DNA from: an uncultured Aquimarina sp.
Lineage (GTDB): Bacteria; Bacteroidota; Bacteroidia; Flavobacteriales; Flavobacteriaceae
Reading direction: 5' to 3'
DNA: 64,000 bases
Assembly: GCA_938011245.1 (NCBI GenBank)
Contig: CALLUJ010000033.1
Location: 1-64,000, forward strand
Below, one piece after another: positions 6,551-13,938 of this stretch (position 1 is the first letter of the stretch; every line of letters begins with the position of its first letter). A program made the translations under genes and the position numbers. Below the pieces are notes generated by a model. It did not search any database. It was given only the letters and a program-made list of their open reading frames with translations, and was not told where the DNA came from.

Positions 6551-7582
6551 TCAACTTAAAAACCAATGAAAAGAACCATCATTGATAGCTTTTGAAATAC
6601 TTTTTGTAAAATCAAATGCATTGATATTACGATTTAAAAAGCTATCAATATAGCTACTCTTATTGGCTGAGGTAAACAAGTTGTACATATCCCAAAGATT
6701 GATGTTTCCATCTTCATTTTTACAAAACCTTTCATCTTGGTAATAATCCTTAGCAATGGTAGAAATTTGTCCATCATTAATAAGTAATTGAGGTATTTCT
6801 AACTTCTCTTGCTTAGGTAAGAATTGATAAAGTTTAGCTCTGCCAACTAATTGGGCAAATTGTTTTTCTGGAAGTTGGTATTGGGTTAAATTTTGCATCG
6901 ACTTAAAATGATGCTCCATTTTGTAAGACTGTAATAACTCCATAATTTTGGCTTTCAATTCTCCATAGCTAGATACTTTTATTTCAGCAGAAAATCCATC
7001 TGTAGAAATACACAAATTACAGCATACCATATTTTGAAAACCTATAAACACTTGAAACTTTTCAAATGATTTTTTACTGTAAAGATTTTCTCTGTTATAG
7101 GCTCTAACTCCACCAACTATTAAGGATAATTTATTACCATTAATAGTTTCAGTAATACTTGGTATTCGGATAATAAAAGCCATTCTTTCAAAATATTGTG
7201 TCCTTTCATAGTCTAATAAATCTTTAGCCGATTTATGTATAGCCTCAGGAGTTCTACCTTTAATTTGGTGGCTAATTCTAATTTCAGGTTTACTAATATG
7301 ATGCCTATTAAACGTTGATGTTACACAGTCATTTGTAATATCAATAAACTCTTGATGTGCTATGGTTTTTTCGTTGTCTTTTGCGAATACAGGAATCACA
7401 CAATCCTGCTTTAAACAAGAAAGGCTAACCTCTTTTGTGTTAGCCTCTATAAAAGGATTTTGCTGAAATTGTAAAGGTTCATTTGATACCTGTATTAAAG
7501 AGGAACTATTGTTATTAACTCTTTTTACTACAGGTACTTTGTTTAGGATGGGTATATCCTTAGATACTGGTATAAGTTCCAT
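6551..7582 (-). CDS. DUF3871-family protein
   Basis: The 343-residue protein fits the DUF3871 family seen on Bacteroidota mobile elements. The N-terminal 90 residues are low-complexity, and a conserved core follows (RISHQIKGRTPEAIHKSA, then FERMAFIIRIPSITETING and LIVGGVRAYNREN). Its biochemical function is not known. It is 15 bases downstream of the Sak4-like ATPase gene on the same strand, so the two form an operon and may act together in DNA metabolism. The family call is from memory of conserved segments and has moderate certainty. Confidence 0.65.
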   Translation of the reverse strand: MELIPVSKDIPILNKVPVVKRVNNNSSSLIQVSNEPLQFQQNPFIEANTKEVSLSCLKQDCVIPVFAKDNEKTIAHQEFIDITNDCVTSTFNRHHISKPEIRISHQIKGRTPEAIHKSAKDLLDYERTQYFERMAFIIRIPSITETINGNKLSLIVGGVRAYNRENLYSKKSFEKFQVFIGFQNMVCCNLCISTDGFSAEIKVSSYGELKAKIMELLQSYKMEHHFKSMQNLTQYQLPEKQFAQLVGRAKLYQFLPKQEKLEIPQLLINDGQISTIAKDYYQDERFCKNEDGNINLWDMYNLFTSANKSSYIDSFLNRNINAFDFTKSISKAINDGSFHWFLS

Positions 7583-7597
7583 AATAATTGATTTTAA

Positions 7598-8473
7598 TTA
7601 GTTAGTAGAAGGTCTATGCACTCCATTAGAACTGAAATTTTGAGGATTTATCAAACTTTCCAATTGTTGCTTTTTAGTTCTAAATTCTTCTTGATGTGAT
7701 TGCTGAAATTGTGGATTTTGCTTGTACAATTCCATGAGCTTATTTACTGAAAGACATTCTTTAATCCTATCTGATATAGGTTTGTTGTGTACAGGCTCAA
7801 TAGTACTCCATTGTAATAGTTTTTTACCTGTAGCAGAAGATATTATAAATTCAGGTTTTCCATTAAACAAGCCTGTCCTGTCTTTTGATGTTTTAACTAA
7901 ATGCTTATCATTAAGGAGTTCAAAGTTAACTGTCAGCTCATACTCAAAACCCTCCCTAGTGATTTCTTTAGTTCCATGTTTTACAACTTTAGTTCTACCA
8001 TTAGAACCTACATCTAAAGAGTAATCAATCTTTCTTCTAGTAGTGGTAATAATATGGCAATTTGACTGTAGTATTTTATCAATAAATGCTTGATGTCTTG
8101 GAGTAACCTTTGCCCAATCTTGAAACCTACCACCTAGTTGTTCTTGTATTTGTAAACAACCACCAGTACCAGACCATTCATGTGTAATGGAATCCAAAAT
8201 GCAGACTTCAATTCCTGCTTTTTCACAAACTTCTATAGCTTCAACATACCTTTCAGGAGAAAATGGAGCTTGTAAATCCAGTACATTATAATTACCTAAA
8301 TGGCTGTACAAACTAGCTGAACTGTTTTCTGTGTCAACAACTGCTATTTTAGACCAGTCATTGGTTAATCCATGTGCCAATAATAAGGCACTTGTTGTTT
8401 TTCCAAATCCACTTGGTCCAGAAATTCCTATGCGTAGTTTTACATTACTACGCTTACTTTGTTTTAATTGCAT
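7598..8473 (-). CDS. RecA-fold ATPase of the AAA_24/Sak4-like type
   Basis: The 291-residue protein has Walker A G19-PSGFGKTT, Walker B ending at D93 (VCILD) and a conserved THEWSG segment after it. This layout is that of phage nucleotide-binding proteins such as Sak4, which act in single-strand annealing and recombination. Residues 225-291 are polar, Gln/Asn-rich and probably flexible, as in proteins that recruit SSB. It heads an operon with DUF3871 and is divergent from the polymerase-like gene. An annealing or recombination role in element replication is inferred. Confidence 0.7.
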   Translation of the reverse strand: MQLKQSKRSNVKLRIGISGPSGFGKTTSALLLAHGLTNDWSKIAVVDTENSSASLYSHLGNYNVLDLQAPFSPERYVEAIEVCEKAGIEVCILDSITHEWSGTGGCLQIQEQLGGRFQDWAKVTPRHQAFIDKILQSNCHIITTTRRKIDYSLDVGSNGRTKVVKHGTKEITREGFEYELTVNFELLNDKHLVKTSKDRTGLFNGKPEFIISSATGKKLLQWSTIEPVHNKPISDRIKECLSVNKLMELYKQNPQFQQSHQEEFRTKKQQLESLINPQNFSSNGVHRPSTN

Positions 8474-8604
8474 AATTTTTATGTTTAAAAAAGTTAATAT
8501 TTATTTGAAAATAAATTAAGGATATAATGAACTAAAAACCTGTAAAACAATATTTTAAAAACAAATATTCAGTCTTTATATTAGTGTTTACTATTCGTTT
8601 TTTG

Positions 8605-8612
8605 TATATTTG
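8605..8612 (+). promoter_or_regulatory. -7 promoter element TATATTTG for the polymerase-like gene
   Basis: The sequence matches the TAnnTTTG consensus and predicts a start near 8618, giving a leader of about 105 bases. It shares the 13-bp string TTTTGTATATTTG with the RepA-like promoter. Confidence 0.6.
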
Positions 8613-8617
8613 CATTA

Positions 8618-8723
8618 GTCATTTAAAACATGAAACTCTAAAGGAGTACTAAATAATTGTGGTGTTTTATTTAGTTTAATACTTCTTAAGTCTGCTTTTG
8701 CAGCCCTCTTTTTTAGAGGGATT
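8618..8723 (+). ncRNA. Structured 5' leader with three hairpins and a mini-ORF
   Basis: After the promoter comes a three-codon ORF (ATG AAA CTC TAA, 8630-8641). Three consecutive hairpins follow. The first is bipartite: 8641-8647 pairs with 8681-8687, and 8648-8654 pairs with 8669-8675. The second is CTGC/GCAG at 8692-8703. The third is CCCTCT/AGAGGG at 8704-8720, three bases before the ATG. The pairings are visible in the sequence; an attenuation or translation-control role is inference. Confidence 0.5.
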
Positions 8724-10238
8724 ATGTCTAACACCATTGACAAATCTCTTGCACCACAGAAATCTAGAGATATAACACCGCAAAACACACCTGTAAGTGC
8801 AAATCAGGAAAGTGTAGAGAATTGTCTTCCTAAAAGTTTAACTGCTTTCATTCCAAGTAATTTAGACCTTGATGAATTACTAAGGTTAATTCCGCCTACT
8901 TTTAAATATGATAAAGATGAATTTTTGTATTTAATAGATTTGATATACAAGTTAGCTTCAAAACAAATTAAAGATGAATCTTTTAGTTTTTTTATAAGAC
9001 CTCATTCTGCTTTAATGCAAAGAAGAGTAAGAGCATATAGAAATTGCCTTGATTACCTTGTTGAGAATAAAATTTTGATAGAGGATTCACAATATATAGT
9101 GAATAAACAATCTAGGGGTTTCATGTTTACACCCCAATATTGTACAGAGTTAAAGCAGACTAAAATAACAAATCAAAAACTCATCAAAAAAATTTTAAAA
9201 TTCTATAAAACAGAAACCAATCAACCTATACTAAATAATGATGGTTTAGATATTTTTCATCTATTAAAATGGTTTGAAAATGGAAAATTAAAAATTGATT
9301 ATCCTAAAGCAAAAGCATATCTAAAAGACCTGTACCATCAAGAAAATAAGAGTATAACAGAAGTAGAACAATATAAAAAAGTCTCTAAGGGCATAGATTA
9401 TAATTTTGAACAATACCAGAATATAAAAGCTATTCTTAGATATAATAGCAGATTAAGACCTCTTATATTATTCAACAATAGCACCTTTAATCCTACTGTA
9501 GATAAAACTGCAGGAAGATTACATTCAGTATTGACTCAATTAAAAAGTGATTTGAGACAATTTATAACCTATAATGGAGAACCATTAGTTTCAATTGATA
9601 TTGTAAATTCTCAACCATATTTAGCATCTGTTTTACTCAATGAAGAGAAATTTAAAGAAAATAAAATAACAAAATTAATACAACTCTACAATCCTAAATA
9701 CATATCTAATAATAATACTTCCATATCTTTCCCTATTATGTTAGCAAAATTAATTCAGCGCATAGAAACTAAAAATGACACTTTGAAATATATTGAATCT
9801 GTTGCCAATGGTCAATTCTATGAAGAGTTTGCTAAGCAGATGGGTGATAATAATTTGAGTAGAAATGCTATAAAAAAAGCAACATTTAGTTCAATATTTA
9901 GCCCCAATCAATTAGCAAAACAGCTTGAAGGTGTCAAATTATTTAAAGACGTTTATCCTAGTGTTTTTAAAGTTTTTTCAAAAGTAAAATCAGGTAAAGG
10001 CACTCATAGAACTTTGGCATGTGTACTACAAAATTTTGAAGCTAAGCTTATACTACATATTGCTTGTAAAAAAATAAGTAAACTCAATCCAGATATACCA
10101 TTATTCACACTTCATGATTCTATAATAACTACTCCAAGATATCAAACTCTTGTTGAGCATATAATGAATGAAACTCTATCTAACGGTGTTGGTTTTCCTC
10201 CAGTATTAAAAGTTGAAAGATGGGAACAGGTAGCTTAA
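8724..10238 (+). CDS. Family-A DNA polymerase-like protein lacking an exonuclease domain
   Basis: The 504-residue protein carries family-A polymerase landmarks in order. GRLHS is at 264-268 (compare TGRLSS in Pol I). LRQFI at 277-281 is followed by motif A V-S-I-D292. An O-helix pattern has R380, K384, F388 and F392 at exactly the Pol I spacing of R754, K758, F762 and Y766. Motif C is LHDS at 463-466. D292 and D465 would be the catalytic acids. The steric-gate Glu of Pol I is not conserved (DIVNSQP). The N-terminal 230 residues are unassigned. It is probably the element's replicase or a primase-polymerase; the assignment is mine, by motif. Confidence 0.6.
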   Translation: MSNTIDKSLAPQKSRDITPQNTPVSANQESVENCLPKSLTAFIPSNLDLDELLRLIPPTFKYDKDEFLYLIDLIYKLASKQIKDESFSFFIRPHSALMQRRVRAYRNCLDYLVENKILIEDSQYIVNKQSRGFMFTPQYCTELKQTKITNQKLIKKILKFYKTETNQPILNNDGLDIFHLLKWFENGKLKIDYPKAKAYLKDLYHQENKSITEVEQYKKVSKGIDYNFEQYQNIKAILRYNSRLRPLILFNNSTFNPTVDKTAGRLHSVLTQLKSDLRQFITYNGEPLVSIDIVNSQPYLASVLLNEEKFKENKITKLIQLYNPKYISNNNTSISFPIMLAKLIQRIETKNDTLKYIESVANGQFYEEFAKQMGDNNLSRNAIKKATFSSIFSPNQLAKQLEGVKLFKDVYPSVFKVFSKVKSGKGTHRTLACVLQNFEAKLILHIACKKISKLNPDIPLFTLHDSIITTPRYQTLVEHIMNETLSNGVGFPPVLKVERWEQVA

Positions 10239-10240
10239 AA

Positions 10241-11443
10241 CTACCTTTCCATCTTGGATTTCAATCTCTTTATTTCCTCACTCACTTTCTTTTGAACCAC
10301 TTCTCCATAGCTATCTTGTGTTACACTCATTTTAGAATGTCCCAATAGCTTAGATACAATTTCCATTGGCACATCATTATAAAGCAATACAGTAGTGGCA
10401 AAAGTCTTTCTAGCAATATGATGAGTGAGCTTCTTTTGAATGCCTAAAACTTCAGCTATTTCTTTCATATAAGAATTGAATTTTTGATTTGAGATTTTTG
10501 GTAAAAGTGATTCCTCAGGTTTATACTTATTTAGTATAATTTTTGCTTGCTCTAAAAGAGGAACTGAAATAAGTTCATTAGTCTTTTGCCTAGTCATTTT
10601 AATCCAGGTATTACCATCAAATTCTTTAACTAAGTGGCTAGAATTGAGGTTTGACATTTCAGTATATGCAAGTCCAGTATAACAACAAAACACAAATAAG
10701 TCCTTTACCTTTTGTAGCCTTTCTTGACTGAAATTATGGTTTTCAAGTAGTTTAAGTTCTTGAGTTGATAAATAAACAATTTTAGTTTTTTGCTTCTTAT
10801 TTTTATACAGGTTAAAAGGGTCTCGTTGCAAATAATTTTCAGCTATTGAAAACTGAATGATTTTCTTAAGCCTTTGCATACTTCTGTATATAGTAGCTTG
10901 CTTTAGCTTCTTTTCAGTTTTCCAATAATACTCTAAGTCCTTTATAAACTTCAAATCAAGTTGTTTTAATTTGATGTCAGATTTATTGTAGTTGTGCTTA
11001 ATAAACTCTGCTACCTTTCTTCTGCTTTCTACATATCTACTCCAAGAGAGTTCATTAAAATCTACCCCAATTAGCTTTTTAGTTTTATCATTATGCAAAT
11101 CATAAGCTCCCAAAAGGGTGATTTCCTCTTTAGAATCTTCTCCTTTAAACTTTCTGTAAATATCATCTACATCAAAGGTATTAGGTAGAATTTGAAGCAT
11201 TAAAAAAGCCTCATTAATCTTTTGACTAATAAGGCTCAGTTGAGTGTTTAAGTTTTTATACTTATTTGGTGGTTTAGCTAATTGTTTTAAACTATCCCAA
11301 TCCTCTGGATTGATAAATAGTCCAGTAGAGAATATTTTTCTCTTTTTTAAATATGTAACCCTACATCTTATGGGACACTTGTTTTGTTGATTCAACCTAT
11401 TCTTTTGTAAAAGAAATAAGATTGATATTTTATAATTATTCAT
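10241..11443 (-). CDS. int: Tyrosine recombinase (integrase) of the element
   Basis: The 400-residue protein has an N-terminal arm-binding domain, a SAM-like core-binding domain (about 110-215) and a catalytic domain. Catalytic residues visible are K287, H342-x-x-R345, H369 (LLGHS) and nucleophile Y379. The first catalytic Arg, expected in TGLR, is A259 (TGLAY). The CTnDOT integrase also lacks this Arg. The gene lies beside attR and the intact tRNA-Arg, with candidate arm sites directly upstream, and should catalyse insertion and excision at the 27-bp repeat. No separate excisionase is obvious. Confidence 0.92.
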   Translation of the reverse strand: MNNYKISILFLLQKNRLNQQNKCPIRCRVTYLKKRKIFSTGLFINPEDWDSLKQLAKPPNKYKNLNTQLSLISQKINEAFLMLQILPNTFDVDDIYRKFKGEDSKEEITLLGAYDLHNDKTKKLIGVDFNELSWSRYVESRRKVAEFIKHNYNKSDIKLKQLDLKFIKDLEYYWKTEKKLKQATIYRSMQRLKKIIQFSIAENYLQRDPFNLYKNKKQKTKIVYLSTQELKLLENHNFSQERLQKVKDLFVFCCYTGLAYTEMSNLNSSHLVKEFDGNTWIKMTRQKTNELISVPLLEQAKIILNKYKPEESLLPKISNQKFNSYMKEIAEVLGIQKKLTHHIARKTFATTVLLYNDVPMEIVSKLLGHSKMSVTQDSYGEVVQKKVSEEIKRLKSKMER

Positions 11444-11464
11444 AATTGTATGTGATTTTGGATG

Positions 11465-11504
11465 GTGTACCTTGAAGAAAAATGGTGTACCTAATTGTGT
11501 GCCT
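11465..11504 (+). promoter_or_regulatory. Candidate right arm-type integrase sites (three GTRTRCCT repeats)
   Basis: GTGTACCT at 11465-11472 and 11485-11492 and GTGTGCCT at 11497-11504 all point the same way. The last two form the same 20-bp pair as at 213-232. They lie between the int start and attR, so integrase bound here could also repress its own gene. The function is inferred from the arrangement. Confidence 0.6.
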
Positions 11505-11595
11505 ATTTTAGTTTATTAGTAAGAAATAGTACAAGGCATAGAAAAGAGTAGAAGTAGGACTAAACCCTTATAAACACTAATATTTATAAAACAAA

Positions 11596-11625
11596 AAATC
11601 CTTACTAAATGAATAGTAAGGATTT
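11596..11625 (-). terminator. Element-supplied terminator of tRNA-Arg
   Basis: An 11-bp perfect stem (11596-11606 with 11615-11625) is followed on the minus strand by six T residues. It starts 5 bases after the tRNA 3' end but lies on the element side of attR, so the element provides a new terminator for the tRNA whose own terminator stayed at 100-133. Confidence 0.75.
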
Positions 11626-11627
11626 AA

Positions 11628-11654
11628 AGTGAGCCCTGAAGGATTCGAACCTTC
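11628..11654. repeat. attR: 27-bp direct repeat within tRNA-Arg
   Basis: This is identical to 137-163. It covers the acceptor 3' strand, the T-arm and the discriminator base of tRNA-Arg, so integration leaves this tRNA copy complete. Confidence 0.9.
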
Positions 11655-11703
11655 GACCGCCTCCTTAGAAGGGAGGTGCTCTATCCAGCTGAGCTAAGAG
11701 CCC
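11630..11703 (-). tRNA. tRNA-Arg (anticodon UCU)
   Basis: The cloverleaf is complete over 74 bases. The acceptor GGGCTCT pairs with AGGGCTC (two G-U pairs). The D-arm is GCTC/GAGC. The anticodon arm is CCTCC/GGAGG with loop CTTCTAA. The T-arm is GAAGG/CCTTC with loop TTCGAAT. CCA is not encoded. It is the integration site of the element to its left. The 218 bases upstream (11704-11921) hold no gene. Confidence 0.95.
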
Positions 11704-11921
11704 TTAGCATACGTTCTCTAAATAATTAATTTTAAAAAACTCAAGAAAAATATTGTTTCTTGAAGCGATGCAAATATACAATAGATATGCATTTAAAAAA
11801 GTATTATGCCTGTTTTTTTTAACAAAATTATCTATTTTTTCGAAATATGAAATTTTGTGTTTTTTATTCTTTTGAAATAAAGAATGTTAACTATTTGAAA
11901 TAATCTAAAAAATTATATTAA

Positions 11922-12620
11922 TTATTGTTTTTTAGCTTCTTCAAGTGCTTCTTTTTGCATTTTTTCATTTGCAACAATTCCAAGTTCTACCCTTCGGTTT
12001 TTCTTACGACCTTCAGGAGTTGTATTATCATATTTAGGTTTAGTTTCTCCAAACCATTGAACTGTAAAGCGATTAGGATCTAATCCATGGCTTTTTAAAT
12101 ATTCAGCTACTGACTTCGCTCTTTTCTCTGATAAAGCTAAATTATATTGGTCGTTACCACTACTATCGGTATGTCCTGTAACTGAAATATTTGTATCGGC
12201 ATAATCTGCTAAGATTAATTTAAGTCGTTCTAATGTTTGTTGCGATTTAGGGTTAATATCGGCTTTATTTGTATCAAAATAAATTCCGCTTTCCTCATCA
12301 AAAATAACATTGATGCTTTCTCCAACTCTATTTACAACTGCTCCAGGAATTTCTTCCTCGATACGCTCTGCTTGTTTATCCATCTTACGACCAATAATTC
12401 CCCCTGCAACGCCACCTACAACACCACCAATAACAGCACCTAATTCTGAATTTCCTCCATTACCTACATTATTTCCTAGTACGCCCCCTAAAATAGCGCC
12501 TCCTATAGCTCCAATACCAGCTCCTTTTTGAGTATTATTTGCATTTTGTAACGTACTGCAATTAGTTAATACAATTAAAGAAATACCTAGTACACTTATT
12601 TTATTTATAGAATTTTTCAT
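11922..12620 (-). CDS. OmpA-family outer-membrane lipoprotein with glycine zipper
   Basis: The 232-residue protein has a lipoprotein signal with Cys in LTNCS (residue 21), then a glycine-zipper segment (about 33-78, repeated GGxxGG). A C-terminal OmpA domain follows (about 110-220) with the peptidoglycan-binding signatures TGHTDSSG, LSEKRAKSVAEYL and NRRVEL. It resembles E. coli YiaD and should tether the outer membrane to peptidoglycan. It follows the lipocalin-like lipoprotein gene by 3 bases on the same strand. Confidence 0.85.
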   Translation of the reverse strand: MKNSINKISVLGISLIVLTNCSTLQNANNTQKGAGIGAIGGAILGGVLGNNVGNGGNSELGAVIGGVVGGVAGGIIGRKMDKQAERIEEEIPGAVVNRVGESINVIFDEESGIYFDTNKADINPKSQQTLERLKLILADYADTNISVTGHTDSSGNDQYNLALSEKRAKSVAEYLKSHGLDPNRFTVQWFGETKPKYDNTTPEGRKKNRRVELGIVANEKMQKEALEEAKKQ

Positions 12621-12623
12621 AAT

Positions 12624-13100
12624 TTATATACTTTTTATAAAGTTCATGGTTATTATAAAAGGTTTGTTTTCAAAATTGAGTTTTTGAGTCCAAACCATAT
12701 TGGTACTAGTTAAACTTTTTAATTGAGTTTTAAAGCCTCTGGTAATTTCTTTTGCTTTTTGGGTAAAGTTTAAAGGTTTCATTAAGAAGTTATAGGAATC
12801 TCCACTGGGTATAGGGATAGTCCATTTTACCTTTCGTATTGTAGTTTCACATTCAGAATTGCTAAATTGATAAGTTGCAGTGTTGTTATTGGGAATAAAC
12901 TTCCAATTACTGTTAATAAAACAATTAGCGCCCGAGTCATTGTATAAATTAACATTAAAACTACCTGGTCTACTATAACTTATGGATGTTAAAGTCCAAT
13001 TTCCTTTTAATGTTCTTTCTGCTAGTTTTACAGGTTTAGTTGCTTTACAAGCCACTAATAATAAAACTCCAAAAAGAAGTATTAACTTTTTACATTTCAT
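12624..13100 (-). CDS. Lipocalin-like lipoprotein
   Basis: The 158-residue protein has a lipoprotein signal ending in LVAC (Cys 18). The domain begins LKGNWTLTSIS, the usual opening of lipocalin-like domains in this phylum, with two Cys residues (in GANCF and SECET) that could form a disulfide. It lies directly upstream of the OmpA-type lipoprotein in one operon. The ligand is unknown. Confidence 0.7.
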   Translation of the reverse strand: MKCKKLILLFGVLLLVACKATKPVKLAERTLKGNWTLTSISYSRPGSFNVNLYNDSGANCFINSNWKFIPNNNTATYQFSNSECETTIRKVKWTIPIPSGDSYNFLMKPLNFTQKAKEITRGFKTQLKSLTSTNMVWTQKLNFENKPFIITMNFIKSI

Positions 13101-13317
13101 GAAATATCATTTTAAAAATACTAAGTTAGCTTTTTAAAGGATAAAAATGAATTTGTTTTTCAACCTTATAAAAAATAAATACTTTATTGGAAAAGTAATA
13201 AATTTATTTAGTCATCCCCATTTTTTTAATCGAATACAAAACAGAGTCTTTTTTGATTTAAGAGAAGATATGTTGATTATTTTCCATCTAGCTCTCGTAG
13301 GTATCAGATTAAACGCA

Positions 13318-13458
13318 TTAAAAAAGGAACTTTTCAACCATCAATAAATAGTCTTAAATCATTGGTTTTTAAGCTTATATTAATTGTTTTTTTAAAACTA
13401 AAACTAAAAATTAATATATTATATTGACTATCAATACAATATAAATTTTGAAAGTTAC
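13318..13458 (+). repeat. Decayed IS 3' end, copy 1 of a dispersed repeat
   Basis: About 140 bases here match 21152-21290 in the opposite orientation, with scattered substitutions. At the start of both copies a frame ends in the same tail KKELFNHQ and a stop, which looks like the C-terminus of a transposase. An open frame reaches back to 13147 but shows no recognisable transposase sequence. The IS family cannot be assigned. Confidence 0.55.
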
Positions 13459-13462
13459 TAGT

Positions 13463-13890
13463 AAAAAACCTCCGTTAGAAACGGAAGCTTTGATTTTCAG
13501 ATTAGCCCCCATAGGGGCAACACGTAAAAGACTATTGGTGCGATTGATATTTGACATACCTTTTTATTGCTATTTTTCCTTTTAGCGTATCCATGAATTC
13601 TGATACAGATAGTTTGGAGGAATTGAATCCAAGAAATGAATGTGATCCAATTGAATATTGACTTACTGAATCTCAACATTTTTCCAATCACATATAGTTT
13701 ACATATCGTGTTCTACTAAAGATTTTATCATCCCTTCTAGAATACGAAATCGATACTTTGGCGTGAAAACAATGTGATAATCGCATTTGTAATAGCCATG
13801 TGTCAATTTTCGATATTTACTCATCTTAAAAAGTTTTAAGAGGTAAAGCAAAGCCTTTAAAACATGACCACCGTCTTTGACGGTGGTTTT
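13463..13890 (-). mobile_element. Decayed IS200/IS605-family element
   Basis: The remnant is bounded by two hairpins typical of this family: a 9-bp stem at 13867-13887 (ACCACCGTC/GACGGTGGT) and a 6-bp stem at 13471-13485 (TCCGTT/AACGGA). Between them are fragments of the tnpA transposase on the minus strand. At about 430 bp it is shorter than intact members and cannot encode a working transposase. Confidence 0.8.
13520..13824 (-). pseudogene. tnpA: tnpA remnant, HUH transposase of IS200/IS605
   Basis: From the ATG at 13824 the frame reads MSKYRKLTHGYYKCDYHIVF and continues PKYRFRILEG, a clear TnpA N-terminus, until a stop near 13699. A second frame carries CDWKNVEIQ, an in-frame stop and then LDHIHF, which contains the HUH metal-binding histidines. 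A third frame carries KLSVSEFMDTLKGK. The C-terminal helix with the nucleophilic Tyr is not found. At least two frame changes and two stops make this a dead copy. Confidence 0.85.
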
Positions 13891-13938
13891 ATATATTCAA
13901 ATAAAAATCATATTATACCCGAAAATAGTGTTAAACTT

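Larger units (their letters stand above)
137..11654. mobile_element. Integrative element of about 11.5 kb in tRNA-Arg(UCU)
   Basis: The element is delimited by 27-bp direct repeats derived from the tRNA 3' end, with a tyrosine recombinase gene next to the intact tRNA copy. Inside are replication and recombination genes (RepA-like ATPase, Sak4-like ATPase, family-A polymerase-like protein), DUF3871, a RadC-like protein, an Xre repressor and cargo. No relaxase, coupling protein, type IV secretion, capsid, portal or terminase gene is visible. It could be a mobilizable element carried by helper machinery, a phage satellite or an integrating plasmid. The sequence alone does not decide among these. 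Confidence 0.9.

Noticed and set aside
7423-7445. GGCTAAC/GTTAGCC hairpin
   Set aside because: It lies inside the DUF3871 coding sequence with no T run and is probably chance.
13147-13317. Open frame upstream of the KKELFNHQ tail as an intact small gene
   Set aside because: The sequence is compositionally poor, shows no recognisable domain, and only its end matches the decayed IS at 21152-21290.
13497-13691. 64-codon frame on the minus strand as a gene
   Set aside because: It is an alternative frame of the broken IS200/IS605 tnpA. The meaningful residues (DHIH, KLSVSEFM) are in the other two frames.
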